Shown piece by piece: positions 32,337 to 43,329 of a DNA stretch of 64,000 nt. Location: positions 62,001 to 126,000 of the forward strand of contig CAOLHI010001287.1 in the NCBI GenBank assembly GCA_948474755.1. The letters are read 5' to 3'. The position numbers and the translations under genes are program-made. This DNA comes from Ctenosaura bakeri (lineage: Eukaryota > Chordata > Lepidosauria > Squamata > Iguanidae). Every line of letters starts with the position of its first letter. Position 1 is the stretch's first letter. Below the pieces are notes generated by a model. The model saw only the letters and a program-made list of their open reading frames with translations. It had not been told where the DNA came from and made no database searches.

Positions 32337-32950
32337 ATGAGCTACAACCAATTCTGGAGAAAAATACTGTCCTCTCATCAGCTCAGGCAGGGGGATAGAT
32401 CTTTACTGGCCCACAGACATCCTCCATATCTTAAACAGCTGCTCAGTTACACTATGCATAACTTGGATGGTAATAAGGGGGGCAAGAACCTGCCAGAAAC
32501 CAGATGCCAACTCTGTGCCACAACATCAGAGGTACAGTTACTTGTTCTGCTTCCAATGTGATATATGCCATCTTATGACAGGTACACCTCCACTACACTC
32601 TACATTGGACAAACAGGACAGTCTCTATGCAGAAATATAAATGGACACATGTCTTATATTAGAAATTGCAATCCCCCAAAAAAGCAAACAAACAAAAAAC
32701 AGACGTAGAACATTTTAACCTTCCTGGATTAACCATATAGGATTTACAGGCCACAGTCCTTGAGCAGGGAAATTACAAAGAAAGACTAGAAAGAGAAATG
32801 ACTGAACTGAATTATATTCACAAATGTCAATCCATTAACAGAAGCACAAATAATGGCAATGGCTTCATGGCACACTACATATATTGATACAGTTGTACAT
32901 ACAGCAAAACAAATCTTGTCAGAGTAAGTTTTGAACCCAAGGAAACTGAC
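32337..32950 (+). pseudogene. Penelope-like element fragment with GIY-YIG domain
   Basis: The end of a Penelope-like retroelement ORF. A first segment includes HRHPPYLKQLL and a Cys pair in ETRCQLCATTSE. After a frameshift near 32560 comes the endonuclease core LYIGQTGQSLCRNINGHM (about 32598-32655), then EHFNLPGLTI, and after a stop DLQATVLEQGNYKERLERE. The YIG and downstream Arg/His positions match GIY-YIG nucleases of these elements, which act at insertion. The N-terminal RT part is missing. Frameshifts and stops make it dead. Confidence 0.78.
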
Positions 32951-33117
32951 TTTTGTTAAAGGTATTGTTATATCCCCATCTTTTTTTTCCCTCATCTTTT
33001 ATCCCCCTCTCTTACTCTTTTTTATACTGCAACAGAATAGCACAACTGCTTCTATGAAAAGTAATCCAGTGAATTCACTGGACCTTTTTAGACCAGATAG
33101 TGAATCTCTGGAAGCTG

Positions 33118-34029
33118 TGTTACCCTGTTTACTGGGGGTCCTGGGAGGGACACCGAAATAACCTTACAATTATACAAGATGGTGGAAATTAGCCAAGAGC
33201 ACTGGTTGGCACTACAAAGAGGCAGGGTAACACAGCAGGATCTTGTAACCCAATGTTTACAGGGTTAGGCCAAGTCAAGAAGCAAAGCATGTTGGAAATA
33301 ATGAATGATCTTTATTAAATACAGGCACACAATGTAAGCAACACATGCACACAGATAACTAAGGAAAATGAAGGTGTGAGGATGATAGCGGGATTTTCAG
33401 AGGGATAGTTGATTCGGGTGATACAAAACCTGTTCCTGAAGCCCAGAAAGAAGATAGAGAGAGATGCTGGGGTGTGATGTATCTCAGCATGTGGAGCTGA
33501 GAGGAAGCTCGCCAAGCAAAGCAGCAGCAAGGCGGTCTGGAACTCGGGAGCAATCCGAGGATGGTCTCGGAATCAGGGGTTTTTATAGGGAGAAATGTAA
33601 CTGCAGACTATGCCGCTACTTGGGGAAGACAATGAGTTTTAGAAGCAGGACAAAGCTTTGGAAAGGTCAGGATTTAGCATGATTGAGTTAAGTCCAAATT
33701 GACAAAGAGTTAGCCAGTATGCAAATGCTCAGTGCTTGGCAGTTGAGTATTCAGCTTGCCAGGTTGCCTGCTCGGGGCAGGGAGTTCTTTGTAAACAGCA
33801 TGCATATATAATGAGGGTGTTTGCAGAGAGGTCTCCTAAAGCAAGGATCTGGCTATTTCTGGCCTGCCTGGGTGGAGAATGGAATGCTCAGCAATTAGTG
33901 GCCGAGCCTAGTTCTGTGCTTGTCTGGGGGCCTCACAAACACATAGAGAGGGGTGGTGGAAGAAAACCAAATTATGATATCAAAAAGATATCTAGGGGCA
34001 TCTCCAAGGAGGCCTAAACTGCAGTAACA
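33118..34029 (-). mobile_element. Solo LTR, copy 2
   Basis: A 912-bp LTR, related throughout to 6537-7484 in inverse orientation. On the plus strand it starts TGTTACCCTG and ends AGTAACA. Flanks are GCTG (33114-33117) and ACTG (34030-34033), a 4-bp target duplication with one change. TATA (TTTTATAGGG in plus text, near 33581) and polyadenylation signal (TTTATT near 33311) fall in matching places. No internal viral sequence is attached. Confidence 0.87.
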
Positions 34030-35517
34030 ACTGGATTAGACTTGAAATCTGGTGATTCCAAAGCAATGCAATAAAAAATTGAGAGAGTATAAGACATTGT
34101 TTTTCATTTCACAATTTTATCAAAAAATGATAAATTAAAACTGATTCCGGTGTGACTGAAATGGATTGCAAATGATCATTATTACTTTGACCCAACTCTG
34201 TTTTAATTTCTATGCAACACTACAAGCCTGATTTCTTTATCACATTTATGTACCATCTTCTTTCCAAGGAACTCCAGCAGAATGTATGTCCCATCAGCCC
34301 TGTGAAATAGATTGTAAGACAGCAACTTTCTTAAAATAAAATCCAGATATTAGCAAAGATTTAAACACTAATCTATTTACTATCTTTATTTCTTCATCTT
34401 GGAAGTAAAACTTTTTATTACCATTCATTTAGTATTCTCTGGTCAGCTGGACAACATGCTTGCATTTTTCTTCTGCTCTTTGTACTGGGACTGGTATTAC
34501 AGGAAACAAATATATGGTTTTTGCACATTCATCATGGCTGGTCACTGTGATACAAATGACAATAAATGACCTAGAAGAGAAATTATTGTGCTGGTTGAAC
34601 AACACAGTTTCCTCTTGTGACATCTACCCTCTCCTCCTTTCTTATTCTTACAGGAAGCTGCAATACATCTCCTTGCTTTATATTCTCTTCCCCATACTGG
34701 AACTGGAATGGCATTTTTCTTTTCTTATTTGATGAGCTCTCAATCTTGGTTCTTTTCTGTTTTCCTTTTCATCTCTTGATATCCTTCACACTAAGACACC
34801 CAGGCTGTCTGTACCGGGACATGTACCAGGAGTTCAGCAAACCGGAAAACTTCACAATAAGGAATTGCAACATACTGATTGGGAAAAGAGCGATCCCTCC
34901 ACATACAGTAAAGGCAACTCCTTCTAGCCCAGTGGGTACATTTCAAGCCTTAACATTAAACATTGCCCCAGTCTCAAGCAGGTGGTCTACACCCCTGAAG
35001 AGCTATCTAGGAACTGTAGCCATCTGTTCCATGTGTGGGTGATTGCTTTCTTTTAACTGTGGTCAGTTAAATGATCGTGAGTAGGAAATTACAAGAGACT
35101 GCTTAACAGAAATAAATGACACAATTTTGTTCAAACTGTGCATTAAATTGCAATGCACTATTCACCAACAAATAGGTAGGTTCTGTCATGGTGAGACAAG
35201 AAGCCTCCCATCCGTGGTTGTATTAACTCACCTACAAGCACAGTAACACACACACATAATAAAAAATAAATCCTAATAATTGTTACCTTTATATATGTAT
35301 GTAGTCACTAAAATTTTATTAGACTATGTGCACGCATGCACACGCACACACACACACACACAGCATCTTCAGTAAATATAAAGCTGCACTTTACAATAGA
35401 ATGATACTGGTGTACGCATGCAGATGTTTTAAAGTTCTTAGAACATATCTTTGGGAGAAAGCTCATGGTTCTTGTTTCTATATCACTGGTACCTTATTAA
35501 TCGCCCCTCAGTGTTTC

Positions 35518-35518
<1 letters not shown>
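34030..35518. other. Unassigned sequence
   Basis: No gene or family recognised. A (CA)n tract lies at 35336-35362. Frames of 90 and 141 codons at 34460-35042 lack motifs. Confidence 0.5.
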
Positions 35519-35566
<48 letters not shown>

Positions 35567-35567
35567 G
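35519..35567. repeat. (AAT)n microsatellite
   Basis: About 16 perfect trinucleotide units; likely polymorphic. Confidence 0.95.
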
Positions 35568-35924
35568 GGACCATTCTGTCATTCACTTCTAGAGCTCTCA
35601 TTTCTAGAGTTCTGAGGGCTGGATGGGAGTCAGTTAGTTTACCTTCCAATTATAGCTGCTGAGCGAACAGCCCAAATTCTAGATTGCCCAAGGGAAGACT
35701 GAGAAGGTAGTAATGGAATGGCACCTTGGTCTAGGCAGACCTGAAGCAGATTGCTCCCGCCTTTTGATCCATTTCCAGGCCAACAGAACTTATTTAACCC
35801 AACTTTCTATGTCTGGTCTTGTTATTCCATGGTTGGTCATCAACAAGGTTTCATGACACACAGGAAACTCCATTAGCAAGAATAGAAGTAGTCACAAGGC
35901 TGCTGGGAAATTTTTTTGTCTCTA
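35568..35924. other. Unassigned sequence
   Basis: A short unassigned stretch between the AAT repeat and repeat copy E. TTCTAGAGCTCTCATTTCTAG near 35587 repeats the word TTCTAGAG. Confidence 0.5.
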
Positions 35925-36098
35925 GCAAGTATTCCTCTGCACAGAAACACCCATAGTTTTTCTGTGCTTAAATGTGCTTCCTGCACAGGAAAAAAAAATC
36001 TGTTTCCACACAGAAAATAAATCTCTATTTCTGCAGAGAAAATGTATTTTTACACAAAAAATGTGCTTTCTACACAGGAAGGCCAAATAATATCTGAA

Positions 36099-36143
<45 letters not shown>

Positions 36144-36290
36144 CTCAATAAAAAAAAGTTTTATTTTGGCACAGAAAACAAAAACACATGTGTTTCTGCA
36201 CGGAGTGCAGGTTTTCTGCACAGAAAATATGTTTTTATCTTGGAAGTTTTCTTTACAGATGTGCATTTCTTTACAGAATACCTTATAAAA
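35925..36290 (-). repeat. TTTCTGCACAGAAA-type repeat, copy E, with (TA)n
   Basis: Motifs CCTCTGCACAGAAACACC, TTCCTGCACAGGAAA, TTTCCACACAGAAAAT, TTTCTGCAGAGAAAATG, TTTCTACACAGGAAGG, TTTGGCACAGAAAAC, TTTCTGCACGGAGTGC and TTTTCTGCACAGAAAAT recur about every 20-40 bp. A (TA)n run at 36104-36141 interrupts the block. A CR1 fragment begins directly after it. Confidence 0.65.
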
Positions 36291-36299
36291 CATGAACAT

Positions 36300-36775
36300 C
36301 TCTTTTACGATAGAGTTACAAGTTGATAGATGAAGGGAACGTTGTGGACATAGCATATCTTGATTTCAGTAAGGCCTTTGACAAAGTTCCCATGATATTC
36401 TTGTAAAGAAACTAGTAAAATGCAGGCTGGACAGGGCTACTGTTAGGTGGATTTGTAATTGGTTGACCGACTGAACCCAAAGGGTGCTCACCAATGGCTG
36501 CTTTTCATCCTGGAGAGAAGTGACTTGTGGGGTGTCACAGGGTTCTGTCCTGGGCCCAGTGCTGTTCAACATCTTCATCAATGACTTGGATGAAAGAGTA
36601 GAGGGCATGCTGATCAAATTGGCAGAAATTGGGAGGGGTTGCTAATACCCCAGAGGACAGGATCAAAATTCCAAACGACCTTGACAGATTGGAGAGCTGG
36701 ATCAAAGCTAACCAAATGAATTTCAACAGAGAGAAATATAAGGTCCTACATGTAGGCAGAAAAAATAGAACTTGA
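36300..36775 (+). pseudogene. CR1 LINE reverse-transcriptase fragment
   Basis: Conceptual translation gives VVDIAYLDFSKAFDKVP and, in another phase, [18 protein letters not shown], both signature blocks of CR1-clade reverse transcriptases, followed by text equivalent to the nucleic-acid segment LTDWRAGS-like in related copies (GACAGATTGGAGAGCTGGAT). The catalytic FADD-type block is disrupted near 36620. At least two frameshifts and a truncated 3' end. Confidence 0.85.
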
Positions 36776-37799
36776 CATGAGTTGTTTGGAGTCTCACACT
36801 AAGAGAAAGATGGGATATACATTTAAAAAGAAAATAATAGACTTATGTTTCTGTAAGCAAATATTACCAATGAACAAACAGCAGAGGAAATAAAAGCTAG
36901 CACATCAGTAAAAGATCAGTTGTAACACAGCTAATATTCCTCCCATCATTCTGCCAGTTTTCCACTTGGAGGGAGCTTTATTGGTTTCTTTTATTATAAC
37001 AGAAGAGTTTTTATACTTTTAATGCAAAGTTTACTGGCGCTGATGAAGAAAAGTAGGCCTCAAAGGTATCTAAGATATACTTAGAGTAAATGTACACTAA
37101 TGGGGTTGTAAGAAGGTCGTTATTACACATGACCTTCCTAACATAGACAGAAATAATAAGTGGTTGAGGGAAGTGAAAAAAAGTCTGGGAAATCAAGAAC
37201 CTTCCCTGTGAGCTGTGCAATTATTTTGTAAGAGAAGCATAGTATTGTTTCTTGCAATCCATTTTTTTTCCATTCAGCAAATAAACAGCAGTTTTGGAAC
37301 TTACAAGGAGAATTTTCAAGCCTCCATTGCCCCCCTCCAAAAACGTATATGGGGGGAATGTCATGAGCCAGTGGAGTTAACATAAATGTCTTACTCTATG
37401 AAGCTATCTGGGGTCACAGGCGAGTTACACCTTCAGAAAGGATGGATATTATTTCTTTCTCTTTTTTCCTACCTCTGAAATGTCACAACACAAAGAGTTG
37501 TGGATGATTTGTATTCCTTCCATATGCCATCTTGTTCAGAATATAAATGTCCACAGCCCCAGGAGACCAGCATTTTTCCCAGCATGAAGAGTCTTGCAGT
37601 ATATCCAAGAAGAAAACACTTAAAATGAGAAACCATTGGCTGAAAACTGGCAGATTAGGAGACAACTTGAAGATTACTGGAAGCAACAAGATACAAACCT
37701 GTATAAATTATCAAGGAGGTCCAAAGAATCACATACTTCTAGCAGCCTTTCTCTTTCTTGACTTAGAAAGTATGTACAGAAGTGAAGAATAGCAATATC
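36776..37799. other. Unassigned sequence
   Basis: Nothing recognised. Frames up to about 80 codons in several phases have no motif. Confidence 0.5.
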
Positions 37800-37895
37800 C
37801 ATCCACTGCAAAATATGCCTATGTAGCAGAATACCTGCCTTGCATACCAGAGATCCCAGCTGAGATCCCCAGCATCTCCAATTAAAACTATCTTA
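37800..37895 (+). mobile_element. tRNA-derived SINE head fragment
   Basis: GTAGCAGAATACCTGCCTTG and GAGATCCCAGCTGAGATCCC are a degenerate A-box/B-box pair of the SINE type also split at 9322-10460. The 3' part is missing or unrecognisable. Confidence 0.5.
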
Positions 37896-38016
37896 GACCA
37901 TTGAAATTAACTTACTGTGAATCAATGTTAACTGGTGGGTACATAACAACTCTGTAACAACTCTTTAAAAGAGAGTGATTGAAGTGAAGTGTCTTGAACC
38001 CTGGAAGATCAGGGTA

Positions 38017-38203
38017 TTGAGCCAGTGTAGTGTAGTGGTTAGAATATTGGACTATGACCCTGGAGACCAGAGTTCAGTTCCCCATTCAGTCATGGAACCC
38101 CACTGCATGACTTTGGGTGCATCACACACTCTCGGCCCCAGAAAACTCTGTGATAAGTTCACCTTTGGGTCTCCATGAGTTGGCTACAACTTGAAGACAC
38201 AAG
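38017..38203 (+). mobile_element. tRNA-derived SINE
   Basis: The head AGCCAGTGTAGTGTAGTGGT and B-box region CAGAGTTCAGTTCCCCATTC are intact. The body is shortened, and the tail reads GGTCTCCATGAGTTGGCTAC. It abuts the palindromic MITE at 38204. Confidence 0.85.
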
Positions 38204-38343
38204 GGACCTTTCCACACTAGACTGTTATAGTGCTATTATTCCACTTTCAACATCCTATGGAATTCTGGGGCTTGTAGTTTAGGGAGAGGCATTTAGAATT
38301 CTCAGCCAGAGAGCTCTGGCCTCAGTGTAGTGCGGAAAGACCC
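38204..38343. mobile_element. Palindromic MITE, internally deleted
   Basis: Left arm GGACCTTTCCACACTAGACT through CAACATCCTATGGAATTCTG is followed by the central CAGCCAGAGAGCTC block and then only the outermost right terminus, GTGCGGAAAGACCC. Most of the right arm is gone. Flanks AAG and ACG. Same family as 57372-57573. Confidence 0.75.
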
Positions 38344-38520
38344 ACGATCAGGTTTTGAATCCCAGTCCACAATGGAAAATGAGTGCATGACCTTGGGCAA
38401 GTCAGACTCTCTTAGCCTTAGAGGAAGGCAATGGCAAGCCTCATTTGAAGAAATCAGCCAAGAAAACCCAGAATGGGATTCTGCCATGTCTGAGTTGACC
38501 TGAAGGCACATAATAACAAA
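38344..38520 (+). mobile_element. tRNA-derived SINE fragment
   Basis: Starts inside the B-box region (GGTTTTGAATCCCAG), then TGACCTTGGGCAAGTCAG, GAGGAAGGCAATGGCAAGC and the tail ATGTCTGAGTTGACCTGAAG. The head is cut where the MITE ends. Confidence 0.8.
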
Positions 38521-38719
38521 GATCCACTGAGTAAATGGAAGTCATGTAAATTCTTATTAAGTCCCTGGTGATTCAATAGGTCTGTTCCAATTGGCAGTAA
38601 CAATTGGATTCAGGCCACTGACTTCTATTTTTTTTTTTTTTAATCTCTTTTCCAATTCAATGTCCATCAAAACTGGGATGAGTTTTGAGAACTCTGAAAC
38701 TGTAGAACTTTGATGATCT

Positions 38720-39570
38720 CAGCCCTTTGGTATGGCATTTTCTGTGTCAAAGGGCCCCTTGAGCATTGCACAAATCTGACGAGCAGTCCACACAACACAC
38801 TCACATTCGTGCAATGCTCCAGGGCCTGGCAGGCACCACTCACACACTTTTTCATTTTTGGCTTTAAGCTGAAAATGGTGGGCGGTCGTGCATTGTTCTC
38901 AGGACCCACGTGCACTTACCTTGCTTATGGAGCCTTGGGAGCCAGGCCAGTCACGCTTCCTGACTCAGGGCCTTTCCACATGTGTAAAAATAAACAACCA
39001 AAAATGGGACTCACTGGCTTTCTTCTCCATTCGGGTAAGTCCATCGGGATGAGGAGTAGTGCGAGCTCGTCACTCCACACTCCTCTGGCATCCAAAATGG
39101 CGGCCGGAGAAGCTCACCAGCTGAAAGCCCGCCCCCAGAAGATTCGCAGGCACGCACTTGCTCGCGCCTGCAAATCTGCTCTGGAGCTGGGCGACGGAGC
39201 AGCACAGAGTCACGCACTCCGTGCTTTTTAAAAACCTCTAAAAAGAGGTTTTTAAAAAACATGCTGTGCGACCAGTTCCAGTCGCTCCAGAGTGGATTGA
39301 GGTATGGAACTACAAAAAGTAGTCCGCCCCAGTCCACAATATGGTGCAGAAGACCTCTGTTGGAGGTCGCTCTGCACCATTTTAATAGCCCAGTGCGGAA
39401 AGGCCTGGGAAGGTCCCAGTCCGCACTGCGAAAGGAAGAGCCAGGGCTCTTGAGTGAGCAGGAAGCTCATACAGAGCTGAAGAAACCTGGGTGCTAGGGC
39501 CTCTCATAAGAGGCTGCTCGTGCAAGCACCGCACCCCAGCGCCGAGAAAAGGTAGAATGCGGAAAGGGTC
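38720..39570. mobile_element. Non-autonomous DNA transposon interrupted by another
   Basis: The outer element starts near CAGCCCTTTGG and ends near GCGGAAAGGGTCC. Its interior matches 11810-12235 (ACAACACACTCACA, CAGGGCCTGGCAGGCACC, CACACACTTTTTCATTTT on the left; GAGGCTGCTCGTGC on the right) except for an extra block at 38968-39405. Target duplication is unresolved. The 173-codon frame at 38710-39231 runs through both elements and is not a gene. Confidence 0.75.
38968..39405. mobile_element. Nested DNA transposon
   Basis: A 438-bp block with termini GGGCCTTTCCACA and TGCGGAAAGGCC, absent from the sister copy at 11810-12235. It contains hairpins: a 13-bp stem around AAAAACCTCTAAAAAGAGG (about 39229-39257) and a GGTGCAGA/TCTGCACC pair (about 39342-39378). 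It shares termini with the element it sits in but not its interior. Confidence 0.72.
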
Positions 39571-39904
39571 CTCTAGTTTTGCTCACTTGCTCATTTTGCA
39601 GAATCATATTGAACAGCGAAGTCTACCTTAATCCTGACAGGTCCCACAGAGCTGATTGCACCATTTCTGCCCACGTGTCCTATATCTATAAGATCTCTCT
39701 CTCTCTCTCTGCCCTCTGCAATCTTAAATTTGCCATGTTGAACAGGAATGCCTGAAGGGAACTTCAATGCGCATTTGTCTGGATGTGCTTTTTGTTTTAT
39801 TTTGTTTTTAAAATAAAGTTCCAGACAAGTGGTTCCTGAAGTAACTGGGGTCTACGGGATAAGTTTATAGGTCAAAAACAGCACCGGCAAATGGAATATA
39901 TTAG
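39571..39904. other. Unassigned sequence with (CT)n
   Basis: A (CT)n tract at 39693-39712; otherwise nothing recognised. Confidence 0.5.
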
Positions 39905-40150
39905 AGGAGCCATGGTGGCGCAGTGGTTAAATGCCAGTACTGCAAGCCGCAAGGTTGTGAGTTCGATCCTACCCGGCTCCAAGGTTGACTCAGCCTTCCA
40001 TCCTTTCGCAGGTGGGTAAAATGAGTACCCAGTTTGTTGGGGGCTTGTATAGAAATGTTTTGAAATACATGCTATTTGTAAGTTGTTCGCCGCCTCGATC
40101 TATATGGAGAGGCAGGATACAAATAAATAAATAAATAAAAACAAATAAAA
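39905..40150 (+). mobile_element. Sauria SINE, copy 1
   Basis: tRNA-like head GGAGCCATGGTGGCGCAGTG with B box GAGTTCGATCCTACC, body GGTTGACTCAGCCTTCCATC and GGTGGGTAAAATGAGTACCC, then GTTGGGGGCTTGTATAG. The 3' tail reads GTTCGCCGCCTCGATC and ends in (AAAT)n, unlike copy 2. The good preservation suggests a fairly young insertion. This SINE is characteristic of squamates. Confidence 0.92.
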
Positions 40151-42670
40151 TAATATTAATTAAAAAAATGATCATGGCATTGTCTAAATTCTCTCCTTGA
40201 TTGTCTTCATTGCATCCAATTTACAGCTGCCTGGAATCTTCATTCTTCACTCTTCTAATCAAAGTTTGCATTTGTAATCCCCAATAGCCAAAACCCCCTT
40301 TTTCCTGCATAAAATTTGCCCAGAACTTGAATCTAGACTGAAAAATGTCCCTAATCTTTAGCAAAGAAGTAATGAAACATGACAAGGTATTTTTTACTTT
40401 GTAAACAGCACAATACAGTAGTGGGGGGAACAGATTTGCTTTGTGCCATGCCCTAGTTAAGTGCTAAAATAGATTTTTATTGATTCTGCTCAAGCATATC
40501 TCTGTGGGAGTACTATCAGACTCTCTGATGGTTGGTCTCGCCTCCAAGCAATAGAACAGAGAATTGTTCCATTGGATGTTATAGTAATGGTTTAAAATAG
40601 ATAAAGAAAAACATGCTTTTAAAATATAGAGTGTTGGTAATAAGTTTCTCCAACCAGCTATGACATTAGTGTTCCTTTAATTTCATGACAAGTTGGTAGT
40701 AACTGATGGCAGTTTAAACAGATGAATGGACACGAGAGTGTAGCTCCATCACATTTTTGCATGCTAGATTTAGCTTAGTTTTCTACCCTTCCAGGGAACC
40801 TTGAGATCTCTTGTAAGCTTATTGGACATTCCTGATCAATAGATCAGCAATGGGTGCACTACAAAAAAAAAAGAAGTGTATTTCTGTTTAGTTGTTGTTT
40901 CTGTTGTTGTTGAATGTTGATGCTTTTTTTTTTGAAAGAAAAAAATTGCAAAAAAAATTTTTTTTAAAAAAAATGTAGTTTTTGAACAACACCATCATTT
41001 TGCATAAAATAGACAGCTGTGGTAGGTGCACAAAACTATTTTTGAGCACAAAACCCATTCTGAAATTTTGGGGAAAAGTCTTAAAAGGCAAACATTCTCA
41101 TGACAAATTAGGGTTTTTGTTTTTTTGATGGAGTAACTTGGCCTCTTGCAATACCATTGTTTACATTACTAATAACGATGGACAAATGTCCCTGAAAGGC
41201 ACTAAAAGGCGTTAGAAGGCACTATCTGCCTTCTAATACAATGTGCCATAACAAGGAAGTATAGATGTGCTTCAGGTAAGCATCTTCTCCATTTGTATGA
41301 CTGTTATCATTATAGGTGCTATCAATTCACACCATTACCATGTCATAGAGAAAGAGAGGAGGCTTTCTGGGCAGAGTGGTGGATATTTACCAAACGCACA
41401 TAGGCTGTCTTTGTGATCTTGAACCAGACCTACATTCATGCACAACTTAAGTAAGCTATAGCTTATGTCCTCAGATGGGAGGGACCTCAAAATAAAATAA
41501 ATCTATATAATATGAAAGTGTACTATACACACATTGTATATCAAGAATAGGAAACCAAAATGGGAATGAAAGGGCATCTCTCACACCACAACCAACACAG
41601 AAGCCTTTCCAGCACTTCTAAGTGACTAGAAGCAAAGCCACGTCACTTCCAAGTTCGGACAATTTTCGGACAATTTTAAAGTACTGGAGGTATTGGAGGC
41701 TTCTAGAGGAAAAAAACCAACTGCTTTTAAACTCTTTCAGGACAAAATATTGCCAGTGAAGAGGGGGTAGGCCAAAAATGGGGTCCACAGTCTGCATTTT
41801 CCACAACACTGTTTTAAATCATAGTTAAATTCCCTACTTTTTGGAGGGGATTAATGCTATGAGACCTCTTAAACCTGGCATAATTTATCACCTCAACATA
41901 TCTTTGTCAAACCCCTCTGGAACTCTGCATGATCAGCGAGAAAGCTAGAGATGAGAGTGTTTTTGGTTTTTTTTTATTTTTGATAAGAACTTTCCAGGAG
42001 TCACATTTTTTATGTATTAAATTGAAAGATGTGAGATTTTTTAAAAAATTAAATAAGAAGAGAAGCAAAATTTACAAGGCTACCCAGCCAACCAGACAAC
42101 TTTGAGCACTTTGCTGTTATAGGTTTAAATCATTTAAATCTTTAAGTTTTTTATGTGGTCACCCCCTCCCCCCATGCGTTCTTCTTTTTTAACAGCTGCA
42201 CTTCAGTTAGATCCTTTACATTTGTCACACTGAGACAACATGCAAAAGAAAGACTCACCCATGGTAAAATACTGAGAGAAATACATCTTATGGTGATTTT
42301 ACCATATCAGAAATCACCAGCTAAAATCAGTCATAGTTTTCTAAGACTTTGCTTCCCAAATCGCATTTGGATGTGATGCTCATAAGCTAGCCACTGAAAA
42401 GTGTTCAAAGCTTGAATGTATAAAATCAAACAAGTTATTCATTATTGATTCCTTTGCTATTGGCATCACTATAAGAATCATGGCATGTCTAAATAAAATG
42501 ATTAAAAGTTAAGGGGGGGAATAACCAGACCAAGTTGGGGCTCATGAAATTTTGATGTGCCCCAACTTGAATGTCTGTTTTCCCCACAGTGGCCAACAAG
42601 AAGCCTCCAAGAAGCATGTCTCATTTCCTGGCATAGCTGTTGTTAATATGCTGGTTAGTTATATACTGGT
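40151..42670. other. Unassigned AT-rich sequence
   Basis: No gene or family recognised. A short hairpin, GTTAGAAGGCA (41211-41221) with TGCCTTCTAAT (41227-41237), lies in text with repeated AAGGC words. Poly-A/poly-T low complexity occupies about 40862-40975. Confidence 0.55.
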
Positions 42671-42900
42671 AAGAGATCTGGTGGTACAGTGGTTAAATGC
42701 TGGTACTGCAGCCACAATGCTATGAATTTGATCCTGCAGGGCTCCAGGTTGACTCAGCCTTCCATCCTTCTGCAGGTGGGTAAAATAAGTACCCAGCTTG
42801 TTGGGGGCAATTAGCTAAAATCATTGTAAACCACTTACAGGAGTGCTTCGCACTGATAAGCGATATAGAAATTTAACTGCTATTGTTACTGCTATAGTTA
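42671..42900 (+). mobile_element. Sauria SINE, copy 2
   Basis: Head GATCTGGTGGTACAGTGGTT, body GGTTGACTCAGCCTTCCATC and GGTGGGTAAAATAAGTACCC, then TTGGGGGCAATTAGC. The tail CATTGTAAACCACTTACAGG through AAGCGATATAGAA is the form shared with the Bov-B LINE end, followed by TGCTATTGTTACTGCTA. More diverged than copy 1. Confidence 0.9.
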
Positions 42901-43061
42901 TGAATGGCTGATGGTATAGGCAGGCTCTTCTATATCATAATGACCTCTGCACTTAATCTTGCTTCTCATTCACACTGAAAACTAATGAAGCAAATGTGTG
43001 ATATCATTTGCTTTGTTCTCAACCATTTTGTCATTGACATCATCATCATCAACAGACTACC

Positions 43062-43263
43062 ACCAATTGTATTTATATTTATTTTTCCTTTTCTCAAAAC
43101 TGAGACCCAATGCAACTTAAAAATCAAAATGAGTCTAATCAATATTACCAATTACCAATTTATTTATATTTATTTGTCATTGTTAACTAGACTCATTTTG
43201 ATTTTTAAGTTGTACTGAGACCTAGTTTTGAGAAAAGGAAAAATAAATATAAATACAATTGGT
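43062..43263. repeat. 76-bp-arm inverted repeat (long hairpin)
   Basis: Arms 43062-43137 and 43188-43263 are inverted copies starting ACCAATTGTATTTATATTT and reaching AAAAATCAAAATGAGTCTA at the inner end, nearly identical apart from about 10 positions clustered around the middle (GAGACCCA in one, GGTCTCAG in the other). The 50-bp loop contains ATTACCAATTACC. It is AT-rich, with no coding content. It could be an unrecognised fold-back element or a local inverted duplication. Confidence 0.85.
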
Positions 43264-43329
43264 GATGATTGGTGATGAACATACAAAAAATAAACATTGA
43301 AATATAATATATCTCTTAATTGTATTAGA

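Noticed and set aside
34617..35042. 141-codon open frame on the plus strand
   Set aside because: No similarity to any family I know, no conserved motif and no supporting exon structure.
38710..39231. 173-codon open frame on the plus strand
   Set aside because: It runs through two nested non-autonomous DNA transposons and across their junction; GC-rich repeat DNA explains its length.
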